DNA from: Marisa cornuarietis
Lineage: Eukaryota > Mollusca > Gastropoda > Architaenioglossa > Ampullariidae
NCBI GenBank assembly: GCA_004794655.1
Contig: SMMW01000634.1
Span: 2,204,501 to 2,268,500, forward strand
Direction of reading: 5' to 3'
Length of the DNA stretch: 64,000 bases
The stretch's first letter is position 1, and the number at the start of each line of letters is the position of its first letter. Under the pieces are notes generated by a model. It searched no databases and was not told the DNA's origin. It saw only the letters and a list, made by a program, of their open reading frames with translations. Position numbers and translations under genes: made by a program. Below, piece after piece: positions 22,370 through 33,717 of this stretch.

Positions 22370-23290
22370 TCATATACTGTTTATGTAGTAAAGAACGGTG
22401 TAGAACAGGGTCCAGTATGTTTGCGAATCAGTTGTAGCGGAGCTTTTCCTGTTTCTATTACGAGAGTTTTTACACAACGATCGAGTGCGTCCCATTCAAA
22501 CAGTCCTTTCAGTTTACTTTGTCCGCACAAAGGGACAGCCCTTTCTGAGTGTTGAGTTTCGGTACCCTTTACTTGTAGCTTGATCATCGAAGGTCATTGG
22601 TGAATACGACCAAACTGGCTTCTTTTAGCTAGATTGAAAAGACTATTTACGTATCACTAATGCTCTAATTTGTCCGGAATAAATTTTTGAATAACAGAAA
22701 TATGACATTGCTAGAACATCGTAAGTTATGGTGACCTAGAGGTCCTAGGCAACTTGAAGACTCTAGGCCAGTCTAGGGAGTCTAGGCCTCCACGTAGATT
22801 GCTAACTCGATGTTTCTGTGTGGTAATCATTAGTTCGTGTCAAAGCGCCTTGACCTTTTCCAACACCTGTATAGATCTTTTGTGCATACATATATCGCAT
22901 TTACAATCAGGCATCCCATTTCGGGCGGTTCAGTCAGTTTTGGTTCTGCTTTGATGGGCACTGATGCAAGATAGCATTCATAGTGTGATGAGTCGATCGA
23001 GAGCTGTTAAAAATAAGTCGTTTTCCAGAAACACAACTCATTCCCAGAAATTCAGTTCTCTTATAATGTCTTACAAGCGGACCAGTTTGGCTACCCATTT
23101 GTCAGTGCAACGTGGGGATATTGTGTCTTTTGTGTCACCGGCATTTTTGCGCCCGGTGTATGCTTTATGCTGTTTCTTGAAAAACGCAACCAGAAAAACA
23201 AACAATAGTACGACCTTTATTTGATTCAATCTGTATACCTCGATATGCTGAGTATATGGATCACTTGGCAAGCAGCCGAAGCTTTTCTCA
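22370..23290. other. Intergenic spacer, nothing recognised
   Basis: Only short open frames (65-86 codons) with no family resemblance, and no clear repeats. I see no supported gene here. Confidence 0.55.
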
Positions 23291-23294
23291 AAAA

Positions 23295-23690
23295 GAAATA
23301 ATAATAATAATAATAGTGAAGATTTTTATAGCGCATATTCACACTCATAGAGAGCATGCTCTTAGCGCTTAAAACGGGGAAGAGACGTGGACTAAGTAGA
23401 TACAGAACAAAGGGGACGAAAGAAAACGACAGTACTGACGACGAAACAGAAAACAAAAGGCATCAAGCAACAGGAACAGAGAAATATAGTGATTCTGCCG
23501 AGAAAGATGGGTAAAGTAGCAAGAGGGAAGGGGGGGTAAGAAGGACTAGCAATGTGGACTGTGTTAGGAGTAATGCTCAAGGAAGAGATTCGTTTTCAGT
23601 GCAAATTTGAAGGATTCAATTGTAGGAAGGTGGCGGATATGGAAAGGAAGAGAGTTCCATTGTTTTGCAGCGTTCGCTCGGCCTGAATCG
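23295..23690 (-). pseudogene. CR1/L2-like LINE 3' end relic with (ATT)n tail
   Basis: The reverse strand reads AAKQWNSLPFHIRHLP then IESFKFALKTNLFLEHYS and a stop, almost the same C-terminus as the relic at 1622-1999. About 250 bp later the sequence passes through GCGCTATAAAAATC and ends in (ATT)n (+ strand AAT repeats at 23298-23316). Only the last ~35 codons and the 3' UTR remain. Confidence 0.75.
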
Positions 23691-23699
23691 AAACGATCA

Positions 23700-23870
23700 T
23701 TTATCATACTTATCTATCTATCTCTCTCTAATACGATCATTTCCGAAAAAATGTACTTGATCGGTCTTTCCAGAAAAAGCTGACAACACAACAGGGTATA
23801 AAGCCAGCAGGATTTCCTTATCTCTCTCTCTCTACTACACGCACGCACGAACACACACACACCGACGTCT
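23700..23870. repeat. Simple-sequence cluster: (TATC)n, (TC)n, (CA)n
   Basis: Short TATC and TC runs lie at 23711-23728 and 23822-23834, with CACG/CA repeats at 23842-23862. They lie between two LINE relics. Confidence 0.75.
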
Positions 23871-23944
23871 GCAGGTCACCAGAACCTCTGAACGTACTTC
23901 AGCTTACAGAAAAACAACGCCTCCACCAACAGTTCAATGCATGC

Positions 23945-24250
23945 GTGCTTGACGTACGCCTACTGTGGTGCGAAAATAAGCTTTTACATGTATTTGGTTA
24001 TCCAGCAGTACTGAGCTATATATAGTGCTTCGGTGACTTGAACGAGGCCTTCTTCGATGCTAAATTTTCACATCACATGCCATAGCCTCTCATGCCAGAC
24101 TCTTTCAAATGCCTTTTTAAACTTAATGAAGTTGTAGTACAGGATCCACTGATGTAAAAGATGCTTTACTTTAAGGATGCGACAGTTAAAGATCCTTCTA
24201 CGTGGTCTGAAGCCAGCCTGTTCTTCGGTTAGCAGTTCCTCTGTGGTGGT
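23945..24250 (-). pseudogene. RTE-like LINE fragment, central RT
   Basis: The reverse strand reads LTEEQAGFRPRR, IFNCRILKVKHLLHQW, KFKKAFERVWHE and KFSIEEG. These are the same segments found in order in the copy at 25187-27168 (there LAEEQAGIRPRRSTVEQ, NCRLLIEKHLQHQQ, DFKKAFERVWHEG). Several stops and a deletion of about four codons show decay. Its right edge abuts the hAT-like end at 24256, so that element may have inserted into this LINE. Confidence 0.75.
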
Positions 24251-24255
24251 GCTGA

Positions 24256-24490
24256 CAGGGCCGCCGAGAGCCAGCCCGGGCCTCGGGACAGACGACTCTC
24301 CGGGCCCCTTGTAATTGTAATCGTAAATTATTTTCCCAGTATATAATAATATACTTACAATTCTATTGTCAATATCTACATTTCATTCTGTTACGTAACA
24401 TAAACTGCAAACATTAGGACACGTGTACAAGGATCTACATCACTACTTGAACATAGAGCTGTTTACAGGTGAGTAGTTAGCAAATGAGGA
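24256..24490. mobile_element. Second hAT-like copy, left part
   Basis: It starts CAGGGCCGCCGAGAGCCAG and runs parallel to the element at 20709, sharing a TTTTCCCAGTATATA block and an ATACTTA...GTCAATATCTACATT-like segment, so it shows what that element was before its LINE insertion. A later shared motif, TTTTGCATTTTGCAG, reappears at 25098-25112, so this copy may itself be split by about 600 bp. The right end was not located. Confidence 0.5.
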
Positions 24491-25162
24491 AAACTGATGT
24501 TAAAGGATCAAACGGGTAGTACCCCGCTCCATAGAAAACACCCCCAGAGTGAGGAATGTTACGTTAACAGCGATGCCAAAACCTCGACAGATGAGAGAAA
24601 CGGCTAGAGTCTAAAGACAAAACAATATTCATTTCCAGCATCCTACTGGAGGTGTGATAAAGGTTGCTATTAGCTGTATATACAGTACAAGGAACAGTGT
24701 CAGGCATTACACAAATACAACACTGTCCACTCGAGTAATAGACCCCCATACAATACCTGGTGCACCCATTGCCTTAAAATCACAACAGTGGTGCTTTGCG
24801 GGCTTTACGACTCGCAAAAAGTTTGGTAATACAGTCGAACCGATTTTTCTTGCGAGCCGAGACCACTGCCAATGCTCGATCCTCAGCTTAACCGATCTTA
24901 GCACCTCGTTGAACCGTCTGCTTGTGTGACGGTAACTGGTGATGTGAGATTTTAAGAACCACTGTGAAGTGTCATACAATAACCGCTTTTGAAGTTTTCA
25001 AAACTGGCCTTAGGACTTATCTCTTTTGTGACTACCTCTACTAACTGATTTTCTTCTCTCTATCCCAACACTGTGGCAACACATCCCCTTTTTTGTTTTT
25101 GCATTTTGCAGTCGTATTTGTTTTTAGTGCTGCACTTTCAAGTACACTAAGCTCACTACCGA
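24491..25162. other. Spacer between transposon copies
   Basis: No gene recognised. The TTTTGCATTTTGCAG motif near 25098 and a (TA)n run at 25163-25183 are the only notable features. Confidence 0.5.
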
Positions 25163-25186
25163 GATATATATATATATATATATAAG

Positions 25187-27168
25187 TGGTTAGGAATAAG
25201 AAACAGCCATGGGTCACGAACGACATCCTAGACCTCTGTGACCAAAGGAGGGCCTTGAAGAGAGAAAAGAAAAGCAAACCAGAAGCAGCCACCAAATACA
25301 AAGAAGTGAACTGTGCCATTAAGAAAGGGATGAAGGCAGCTAGGGAGAGCTGGATCGAGAATCAGTGCCGGGACATAAAGGATGGAATGGCACGAGGTGA
25401 CAGCAAAAAGGCCTATCAACTTCTAAAGACCCTCACTAAGACAGACCAGCAGAAGATCTCAGTCATCGAAGACAGCAATGGTCACCTTCTCACAGAAAGC
25501 AATGCTGTACTCAACCGATGGACAGAATACTGCAAGGACCTGTACAACTACCAGCTGAAGACCGACGCCAACATTCTCCAAAACAACCAGACTAGAGACA
25601 GTGAACCTGCAGACCTACCAGTCCTACGGGAAGAGGTCGAAAGAGCTGTACATAGTTTGAAGGGAGGACAGTCACCAGGCGTTGATAATATACCAGCTGA
25701 GCTGCTCAAGCAGGGTGGGGAAGCAACTACAAAGGCCCTAACTGTCCTGTGCCAAAGAGTCTGGGAGCGCAAGGAATGGCCCAGAGAATGGATGCAGTCA
25801 CTAATTATACCCCTCCCAAAGAAAGGAAACAGCAAACAGTGTCAGAACTACAGAAACATAAGCCTTATCAGTCACCCAAGCAAAGTCATGCTGAAGGTCA
25901 TACAGAACCGCATTATAACCACCGCAGAAGAGTTGCTAGCAGAAGAACAGGCTGGCATCAGACCACGTAGAAGCACAGTTGAGCAGATCTTCAACTGTCG
26001 TCTTCTTATAGAAAAGCATCTTCAGCATCAGCAGGACCTTTACCACAAATTCATTGACTTTAAGAAGGCATTTGAAAGAGTCTGGCACGAGGGGCTATGC
26101 GCTATGGCATGTGATGCGGAAATTCAACATTGAAGAAGGGTTCGTCCAAGTTGTTGAAGCGCTGTATAACAGCTCAACGAGTACAGTACTGCTGAACAAC
26201 CAAATAGGAGCTTACTTTCGACCCACAGTAGGGGTACGCCAATGATGTCCCCTATCACCCGTGCTGTTCAATATATTCTTGGAGAACATCATGCTTGAAG
26301 CTCTTCATGACCATCATACCTCCATTTCAATCGGTGGAAGACCAATCTGCAACCTACGCTTTGCAGATGACATAGATCTGTTAGCAGGTACAAACAAGGA
26401 ACTGCAAGACCTCACCAAAAGACTGACAGACAGCTCAAACGCATATGGAATGGAGACCAGCACTGAAAAGAGCAAAGCTATGATCAATGGCAACGGCAAG
26501 GCAGAGATCTATATGAACGGGGTACAGCTCGAAGAGGTAAGTAGCTTCAACTACTTGGGAGCCACCCTCTCCAAGGACGGCAGCTCCACGCAAGATATCC
26601 GCATCAGGATCGCAACAGCAACAGCAGCAATGGCTAGGCTAGATAGGATCTGGCATAGCCACAAGATAAGGTTCACTACCAAGTACAGGCTGTACAAATC
26701 CCTGGTAGTGCCGATCCTGCTCTACGGATGCGACACGTGGACTCTGCTCGCCGAAACGGAAAGGAGAATCCAGGCATTCGAGAAGTGCCTGAGCAGGCTG
26801 CTCCGCATCTCATACAAAGAACACAAAACCAATGACTTTGTAAGAAACAAGATGGCCAAACTCGTAGGACACCAGGAACCTTTACTATCAACAGTCAAGC
26901 GACGTACGCTGGTCTTCTTTGGCCATGTGACCAGGCACGACACCTTGTCGAAGACTATCCTTCAAGGCACCTTGGAGGGGGGCCGACGCCGTGGTGGCCA
27001 GAAAAAGAACTGGCTTACGAACATCAAAGACTGGACTGGTCGTCCTGTACAGGACCTGCTGACTATCGCTCAAAATAGGCAAGAGTGGCGGGCCCTGTCA
27101 GCTGCCGCGTCTATCCATATGCTCCCCCCAACGCCAGGTGCCAGGCAAGGGACAACTGACTGACTGAC
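25187..27168 (+). mobile_element. RTE-like LINE, 5'-truncated, with (ACTG)n tail
   Basis: A 1.98-kb retrotransposon fragment holding the linker, the full reverse transcriptase and the C-terminus. The frame from 25186 encodes RNKKQPWVTNDILDLC through QAGIRPRRSTVEQIF and DFKKAFERVWHEG. An insertion near 26095 shifts it. The continuing frame has an in-frame TGA at 26243-26245, exactly where the catalytic motif should read RQGCPLSP. It then runs with LRFADDIDLLAG, FNYLGATLSKDG, VPILLYGCDTWTL and KDWTGRPVQDLLTIAQ to a natural stop near 27163. The 3' end is (ACTG)n. TATAAG occurs at 25181-25186 and 27169-27174 as a possible 6-bp target duplication, weak because of the neighbouring (TA)n. The copy is inactive. 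Confidence 0.87.
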
Positions 27169-27174
27169 TATAAG

Positions 27175-28760
27175 CATGTGATTTTCGAAAAACAAATGTG
27201 GCAGCCACCGCAAAACTCTATATACAGCAGCATATATGACAGCTTCCTTGAATACAACTAATGTATGATCAGAAAGATTCCGAACTGGCTTTGGAGGACG
27301 GATCCTTACCCGGAGCTTCTTGGGCAAAGAGCAAAAGAAGGTCGGAGACTAGAATGAAAGGTAATGACCTGCCGGCCGATGTGTTATTGCATGGCGATGC
27401 TGGCTACAGTAGTCCGAGTCCTCCCCTTTCCGGTGACATAAATTTCCTCCCTAACTCCTACACGCCCATCCACCCACGGCCTCTAAGCTTAAACTGTCTT
27501 TCTCCTGCTAACCTCCTCTTTATATCACCCTCCTCCAGCTTCAAACTTCCCGTGACACCACCGTGATAAATTTATAAGCCTATTTGCGAGACAGCAGTTT
27601 TTAAAATGTTTTTGCATGATGTGTTCTATTTTGCTGGCTGCGATAGTATTACCGGATTGTATGGTATCAATGATCTACTTTGTAGACTAATGTAGTTGTT
27701 TGTTTGGTGATGGAGAAACGATAAAAGAAAGTTTCAGTGTTCTTAAGTAACTACGAAAAAAAGCAGCTTTGACATCTCTCGCTTAGAGGCTGCAGCGCCA
27801 GGGGCGGGCCCCCATCCTCTCGGTTCACAGAGTGGCCACGCATCAGTTATTAACATACCTCTTCACTGTCAATTCCGATTTCCTTGCAGGCCCCCACCCC
27901 ACCCCGGAGTGGCACATAAAATCAGCAATCTCAATGCACGAACGTTCTTCTAGAATCTAGACGGTTCATGCGTGATAAAATCTTCGGTGTCCAGCGGCCT
28001 TCCTCCTCCAAGCTTGTCCAGCGAGAATATGATACCGCTGACTAGTCTTCCGACCCCAGGCCCGCCTACCTTAGGCCCCGAAATTGTATACTACAGACTT
28101 GAAAGTTGAAACTCAACATCTGCATGTGTAATGCTTGGGTGTTCTGTTCTCAGACCTTTTTTTTTTAAAGAAAAAGAAAAGGAGAAGAAAAAAAGCCACT
28201 GACCAAAATATAGTCGCTAGCTGAACTGAAGACACTATATAGACTATAGAACGCGATCTGCTTCCTCTCTCGGGCTAACACTGCGGCCCTAGCCCCTATA
28301 GCGCCAAATCAGTCCATTCCTAGCTTTAGGGTTCCAGGGAGGAGGACGTAAGTTCCCAAGGAGAATTTTCTGCTACAATTCTAGCTCTCGTTCGTCGGGT
28401 GTGTTATCTAATGTGATACCTCACGTCGTGTTATTTTTTCCCCGTCTACTATACACATCCGCAATTAGCCGACCTTGGAATCCACAAAAAGATGTCCTGC
28501 TTTTTTTCCCAGACAAAAGTGTGTCTTCTCTGGTGCCTTAATTGTTCAGCTCCACTGATGTGTGTTCTGCTGTCAAAATTACAGAAACATTCACACCACG
28601 AGGACACACGTATACATCACGCTAGCATTCGTGGGGACTAATTAAGACGCTCACACAGGTAAATAAATTCAAAGACAGATTTTTTTTTTACATTATTTAC
28701 AATTACACATACAACTGCTATTTCTATTCTAGATAACCTACCTAACCTAAAACCTAGTAC
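27175..28760. other. Spacer with GC-rich patches, no gene recognised
   Basis: Mixed sequence with short GC-rich segments (about 27785-27845, 27885-27910, 28055-28085, 28270-28310) that resemble degraded transposon ends but could not be paired. The 101-codon open frame at 27261-27566 is Pro/Ser-rich and matches no family I know. Confidence 0.4.
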
Positions 28761-28806
28761 CTATAACTCCCTGAGATGGGGACAGAGGGGGCTGAGTGAC
28801 GTGAGC

Positions 28807-28945
28807 CGCTTGCGGTAAAATGGCACTTCTCCCGTACTCGGGGTGGGTTTTGCTGAGAGGGAATGGTTGACAAGAGCCACTTTACAGCATATAAGCACAC
28901 TGCGGCAAAATGGTACTTCTCTCGTACTCAGAGGGCTTTTGCTTT
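28807..28945. repeat. Two-copy direct repeat, ~95-bp spacing
   Basis: TTGCGGTAAAATGGCACTTC then CCCGTACTCGGGGTGGGTTTTGC near 28808 recurs, diverged, as CTGCGGCAAAATGGTACTTC then TCGTACTCAGAGGGCTTTTGC near 28902. It lies just downstream (in SINE orientation) of the minus-strand SINE and may be part of an older repeat. Confidence 0.55.
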
Positions 28946-28984
28946 TCCAAACAGGACAAGTCGACTTTCGGTAACAGGTGCGGG

Positions 28985-29212
28985 AACTGTTGTTACTTAG
29001 GAAAGTGGTTCCACCTTGCGGCGATTTCGCACTATGGGGGGAAAGGGAGGGGGAGGAAACCGGAGTACCCGGAGAGAACCTCCGGCGCCCAGCCCTGTTA
29101 ACAGATGTCACATACAGAGAGAGTGTCCCGAGACCAGATAATCCAGAGCCGCTCGACACTGCAGTGGTGACAAGTGATCGAGTGCTTTAACCACTACACT
29201 ACCGGGGCTCCT
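28985..29212 (-). mobile_element. tRNA-derived SINE (same family as 8839-9048)
   Basis: Reverse-strand copy. The A box TAGTGTAGTGG is at 29201-29191, followed by GTTAAAGCACTCG, a degenerate B box, GGGACACT, TATGTGACATCTGTTA, a CCCCCTCCCTTTCCCCC run, then ATAGTGCGAAATCGCC and GGTGGAACCACTTTCCTA. It is the least corrupted match to the full-length LINE 3' end, and its order and spacing parallel the plus-strand copy. I did not find a convincing target-site duplication. Confidence 0.82.
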
Positions 29213-29550
29213 CTACGTCATCCGCTGTGTTGTATGTCTCGCGATGCTCTAGTTTGCTCACGCGACCAAGCATGAGATGGAACTTCATGGAAGGGGGTGC
29301 AGGGTGGAAGGAACAAAACACTGTCAGCGGTACACGCTGCCTAGCGCTCCCGCTACACTAAGAAACCTTATGGCGCTAAGCTCAACAACGCTTAAACACT
29401 ATGAAGGGCTGCATGAAGTTAATGGTACAGGTAAAATAACCCAATACCTAAAACTTATGACAGGTAAAGATAACACAAATTATGGCCCAAAACAACCGAG
29501 ATGATGTTAAACTGTTAAGTAAGTTAGATTAAACAGCATTTCTCAGCAAG

Positions 29551-29905
29551 TCTCTAGTGTAACGGTTATGCGCAGTGCCTTTTGACACCTATTGCGTTCG
29601 AGCCTCGGGTAATGTGTTTTCTATTGGGAGGGGGGCGTTTTGTTTCGGGACTTTTTTTTTGGTTGTTCTCTAATATGATGAATTCTCTGTCAATCCTTTT
29701 ATGAAGACCCATTGCCAAGCGAAACCATATAATCTAGCTTGTAAAGTCTCAATAGTGTAATGGTTGCACATGCCCGCAGCACCATTTTGAACTCTTCAAG
29801 TCTAGGTGAGGTTTATTTTTTATTTTGTTTTTTGTGTTGTTTATTCGTTCCCTAATATGAACGATTTAATGTCAACCATTTCATGAAGACCCACTGCTAT
29901 AAACA
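29551..29905 (+). repeat. Tandem pair of a second tRNA-headed SINE-like unit
   Basis: Two diverged units start at about 29551 and 29746 (period ~195 bp). Unit 1 has A box TAGTGTAACGG (29555-29565) and a good B box GCGTTCGAGCC (29594-29604). Unit 2 has TAGTGTAATGG (29753-29763) and a weaker B box. After a T-rich middle both share CTAATATGA, then TGTCAA(T/C)C and the ending ATGAAGACCCA(T/C)TGC. Neither can fold as a functional tRNA with an obvious anticodon arm, so these are SINE-like repeats rather than tRNA genes. Confidence 0.65.
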
Positions 29906-29919
29906 CAGTGCTGGACAAT

Positions 29920-31200
29920 TGCTTCAGTAATTGTTTTTAAGATAGGCATCGCTTCCGTTATACATTAATCCCCCTTTTTGAATCTGGAACAAAATAACTC
30001 ACTTGGAAAACACCCGAATGAAATTAAAATTTCCTCAGCATCTACTTTCAACTCAAGTTCTATATTATTATGGCATCAACAAGTATATGGATCAAAGAGA
30101 GGGCTTGGCTCCAACAGCTATGCATGATCACACCTGCAATGCGCAACAACTTAAATGGGTGCAAGTAAATGTGATTCATTCAACTGACCAGAGATCTCTG
30201 AACTGACCTTTATTGTGTCCAAAAAGATGTTACAACAAATGCACGCAAAAATAATGTGAACGAAACTCCTATATGACTTTACAGCAATTGAAGCCCTGAT
30301 CATTTCTGTAGCTTGGGTCTTAATAGATTGCATTGTCTGGACATAGTGTTAGTACACTCTCAAAATTAGCACGGATCTTTAAAGCAAAATTCTAATTGTT
30401 AACAATCTGAAAACCTGATCTGCAGAGAACTGTGATTTATACTGACTGGACATGCTCGAACACACAAAAACACACATGCCACACAACAGATATTAAGCTG
30501 CTACTTTTTGGTATGTCAGTTTGATTTATTTCATGTGAATCATTGTGTGGATGATGATGTGATCGAATTGACTATGGGCTGTGGTCGAATCGACCAGACC
30601 CTATTGAAATATTATCAAATATTTATAAACAATACTTCAAATGCCAGCAAAACACAAACCCGATTTCTGCTACAGCTGACAGCCCTCTTGGTTCCAAGAA
30701 TACAGAATGTCCAGCTCAGGTAGCAATTGCTGTACGGAGACAGCTTGGAAAACTCAGCAGGTATTACTCTTGAAGCGTCAATTATTATGATGATAAAAAG
30801 ATAAGAAAGAAAAAAAGATGAGAAAAGCAGTCTGTAAAGTTCACACATATTTTCACTGTTCATATTCAAAAACAGTAACTCCTGTCTGTATGTCATTAAT
30901 TTTAATAGTACTAAGCATTGCTGTTAAATTAATAAATGTTGTATGTATTCTGTTAGTATGTGCATCCATGTGTGTAAACAAAAAACAATGGAACACTTCT
31001 TTCGTTCAACACTTATATGGTTAATATGGGGAAGATGACATTTGATCATTGTTGAAGCTGTGGTGGGTCTATGGTTTTGTAGCAATGGACAGTCGGTGAG
31101 ATGTTACATCAATTTTGCAGAGCAAAGAACAGAACCACTTTGGAAAAATTTCTCTATGTGCCTTCAGATTGAACACAGTCACAATCACAGTCTATACAGT
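29920..31200. other. AT-rich spacer; possible isolated exon at 30650-30770
   Basis: Mostly featureless. One frame around 30653-30777 reads ISATADSPLGSKNTE then CPAQVAIAVRRQLGKLSRYY and a stop, which looks protein-like. No family is recognised and the splice context is ambiguous. Confidence 0.35.
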
Positions 31201-31222
31201 ACAGATTCTTTACCTCATAGAG

Positions 31223-32713
31223 AACAGAACATCACCGTTCAGACCTCACTGAGGCCAACAACCTCACAATTGAACAGTAAGTGTTTTTTAGCTTATTTAT
31301 TAGCTAATAATTTACCTTATTATTTCAGAGATCTAGTAGGACTGGAGCGCTATCAAGATTCAAGTGTCTGATAACTCTGATCATATCAAGTGTAGCACTC
31401 CTACATGTCCACTTAAAAAAAAAAAGAAATTGTCATAATTTGGCTCAGGAAAAGTATGTGTGGGTTGCATCAGTTTGCAACTTCATTGTACATGGGAATT
31501 ATATGTTACAAAACATGATTGTTGTATTTTATATCAGCTGTTAATCTACAGACAGCATGATTATTCGAGTAAAAAAAATAAAAAATTTGTGAATTTATTG
31601 ATCCATTACGACACATTAGCTTTACTTACCCTACCCCTCTAAGGTTCACCTTTTGTGTAAGAACCTAAAGGGAAATAGTAGCTACTAATGTTGCCCTATA
31701 CATAACAGAATGTATGAAAATGAGGACACCATGACAGTGTACATATAATCACACACTATTAAATGTCATTGTATTGCTTATTATTAAGTTGAAGCCTCAA
31801 ACACAATTGAAATGTTGATCTTGTACAGCTACCCACTGTTAACATGCACGTAACCAGCAGTATGTGATGTTGTTATGGGGCAGATGGTCTCCAAAACTGA
31901 ATAAAATGATTTATTTACATTAGCTGGCAGCTGTGTTTGGTTTTCTCAACTGATTCAAGAAAATGAGCAAAGTCGTGTTGCCCATGAAGCTTACATGCAG
32001 CTCCCCTAGCACCTGAGAGACCCACGGGAATCCCACAAACACCATCCCAGGCATGTTATGTCTGATCCCTCATCCACAGAACCAGGATCATCTGCTGCTA
32101 TCAACTGTAAGATTCTACTTGGACTTCTAGTTTAGTAAATATTGAAGGGAATTAGAAGCACCTTTTGTGGCTTGTTTTATGGACCTTGTATGCAAAATTA
32201 GGTTGACTATTTCAACATTAAAAAATGTTTCCTTTTTCCTTTGCCTTAAAGGGGTCACCATCAGACAAACTGTACTGATATCTTTCACTACACTTCCAGT
32301 GCCTGGTAGACCTTCAACAGCTTTTACTGACTAAGATTTTACATTAACGTCTAGATAGTACAGTCAGACTATTCAGTGCCATTTTCTCTTATGTTTTATG
32401 CATAAGAAAGATTTGGTCACTTTGTACCTACAATTAAATAGATGAGCATTGTTTTCTTTTGGTTTGTTTTTCAGGGGCCACTGTCAGACCTGCATCTGCC
32501 TCTATGCCACCAGTGCCATGGGCATCTTTGGATACTGCTACTGACTGTAAGATTCCATATAAACTGTATATTCAGAGAATTAGAAGTAGCATTTTTTGTT
32601 CATATAAGAGAATTTTTGTATGAAATGTATTCAAATTAAATTTTAATTACTTTTGTGTACTGACTTATTTGTATTCATTCATTTGATTTGTGTGCATTTT
32701 ATTTCTTTCAGGA
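31223..32713 (+). other. Speculative Ser/Thr/Pro-rich gene made of short phase-1 exons, partly decayed
   Basis: Five exon-like units each follow an acceptor AG: 31223-31276, 32080-32106, 32252-32332, 32475-32546 and a terminal one from 32712. Three of the first four end at GTAAG donors. The first four keep the same phase (two leading bases, one trailing base). Two are clearly homologous: ATVRPASASMPPVP with TATD at the end, and VTIRQTV with PVPGRPSTAFTD. The end context GACTGTAAGATT recurs. The third unit has lost the GT of its donor, and splicing the fourth to the fifth gives an immediate TGA. This could be the 3' end of a low-complexity secreted or mucin-like gene, or a decaying exon array. 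No family is recognised. Confidence 0.35.
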
Positions 32714-33235
32714 GTGATGTTTGTATATAAAAAAACAAGCTGGTAGCATCTGAACATGCTGATATATTGATATGTATGCATTTGACAAGATTGTGTATTT
32801 GACATCTTTTTGCGAAGAGTGTTTATTTAAAAATATTTATTTTTTAAAATGTGTAGGGAACATCTGAATAATCAGTGGAATGGATAGCCCTGAAAAAAAA
32901 CCAAGATATCTTTACGGTGATATATGGATATGTATGCACTTGACAAGTTTACGCGCTTGACATCTTCTGTGAAGGGTGTTTGCATATAAATGTCTTTTTC
33001 AAAAAAACAATTTAGGAGCATCTGAACAATGGATAGCCATGAAAAAAATTAAGACTATCTTTACAATTACAACTAATGCTGATATATTGATCTATGGAAT
33101 TGATAAGCTTGTTTGATGGGCATCTTTTATTAGGAGTGTTTGTATAAATTGATACTGATGTATTAACATGTTTGCATTTAATACACTTGTGCACTTTTTT
33201 CTTTCATAAAAGGGTATTGCACATATGAACAGTTA
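32712..33235. repeat. Diverged tandem repeat, ~105-160-bp units
   Basis: Units start at about 32713, 32816, 32976 and 33134 with GAGTGTTTGTATATAAA-like sequence. They share AGCATCTGAACA, ATGGATAGCC(A/C)TGAAAAAAA, CTGATATATTGATATGTATG and TTTGACATCTTTT. The array follows directly on the last exon-like unit of the preceding Ser/Thr/Pro-rich run. Confidence 0.65.
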
Positions 33236-33717
33236 AACCCATCTTTAGTGGTTCCTTCAAATTAAAATGGTTAATACTCATATTTATTGTACTGTGCTGG
33301 TTAAGACATCAAGAATAGCATGGTTGCTGGTGTGAAAAATGTGTTCTAATCTGGTTTCTGCACATAAAGAGCAACTCCCAAATGAATAGCTAATGATAGT
33401 CTAGTTCCAACTTGTCAACTAAAGCACAGCTTTTTAACAGACCACATGACATGCCTGATAGCACTAATCCTAGCATCTACCAAGATTGGCCCATTGTAGT
33501 AAAGACTGGTCCAATATTGGGATAAGATGGGTGATAAATTGGTGCCAGGATTTAGCCAATCTTGGACCAATTTTCAATTTCTATCTTGAACCAATATTCC
33601 AACCAAGAACAGTCTCAAATACTGTAAGGAATAAAAGGTACGCATCTTTCAAAGGGCTGACACTTTTAATTGACACCATGTGAAGGCTAACATTACCTAC
33701 CTGAGCCAGCAGCTGTG

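Noticed and set aside
29555..29604. tRNA gene
   Set aside because: Good A and B boxes but no cloverleaf. The unit is duplicated and followed by SINE-like sequence.
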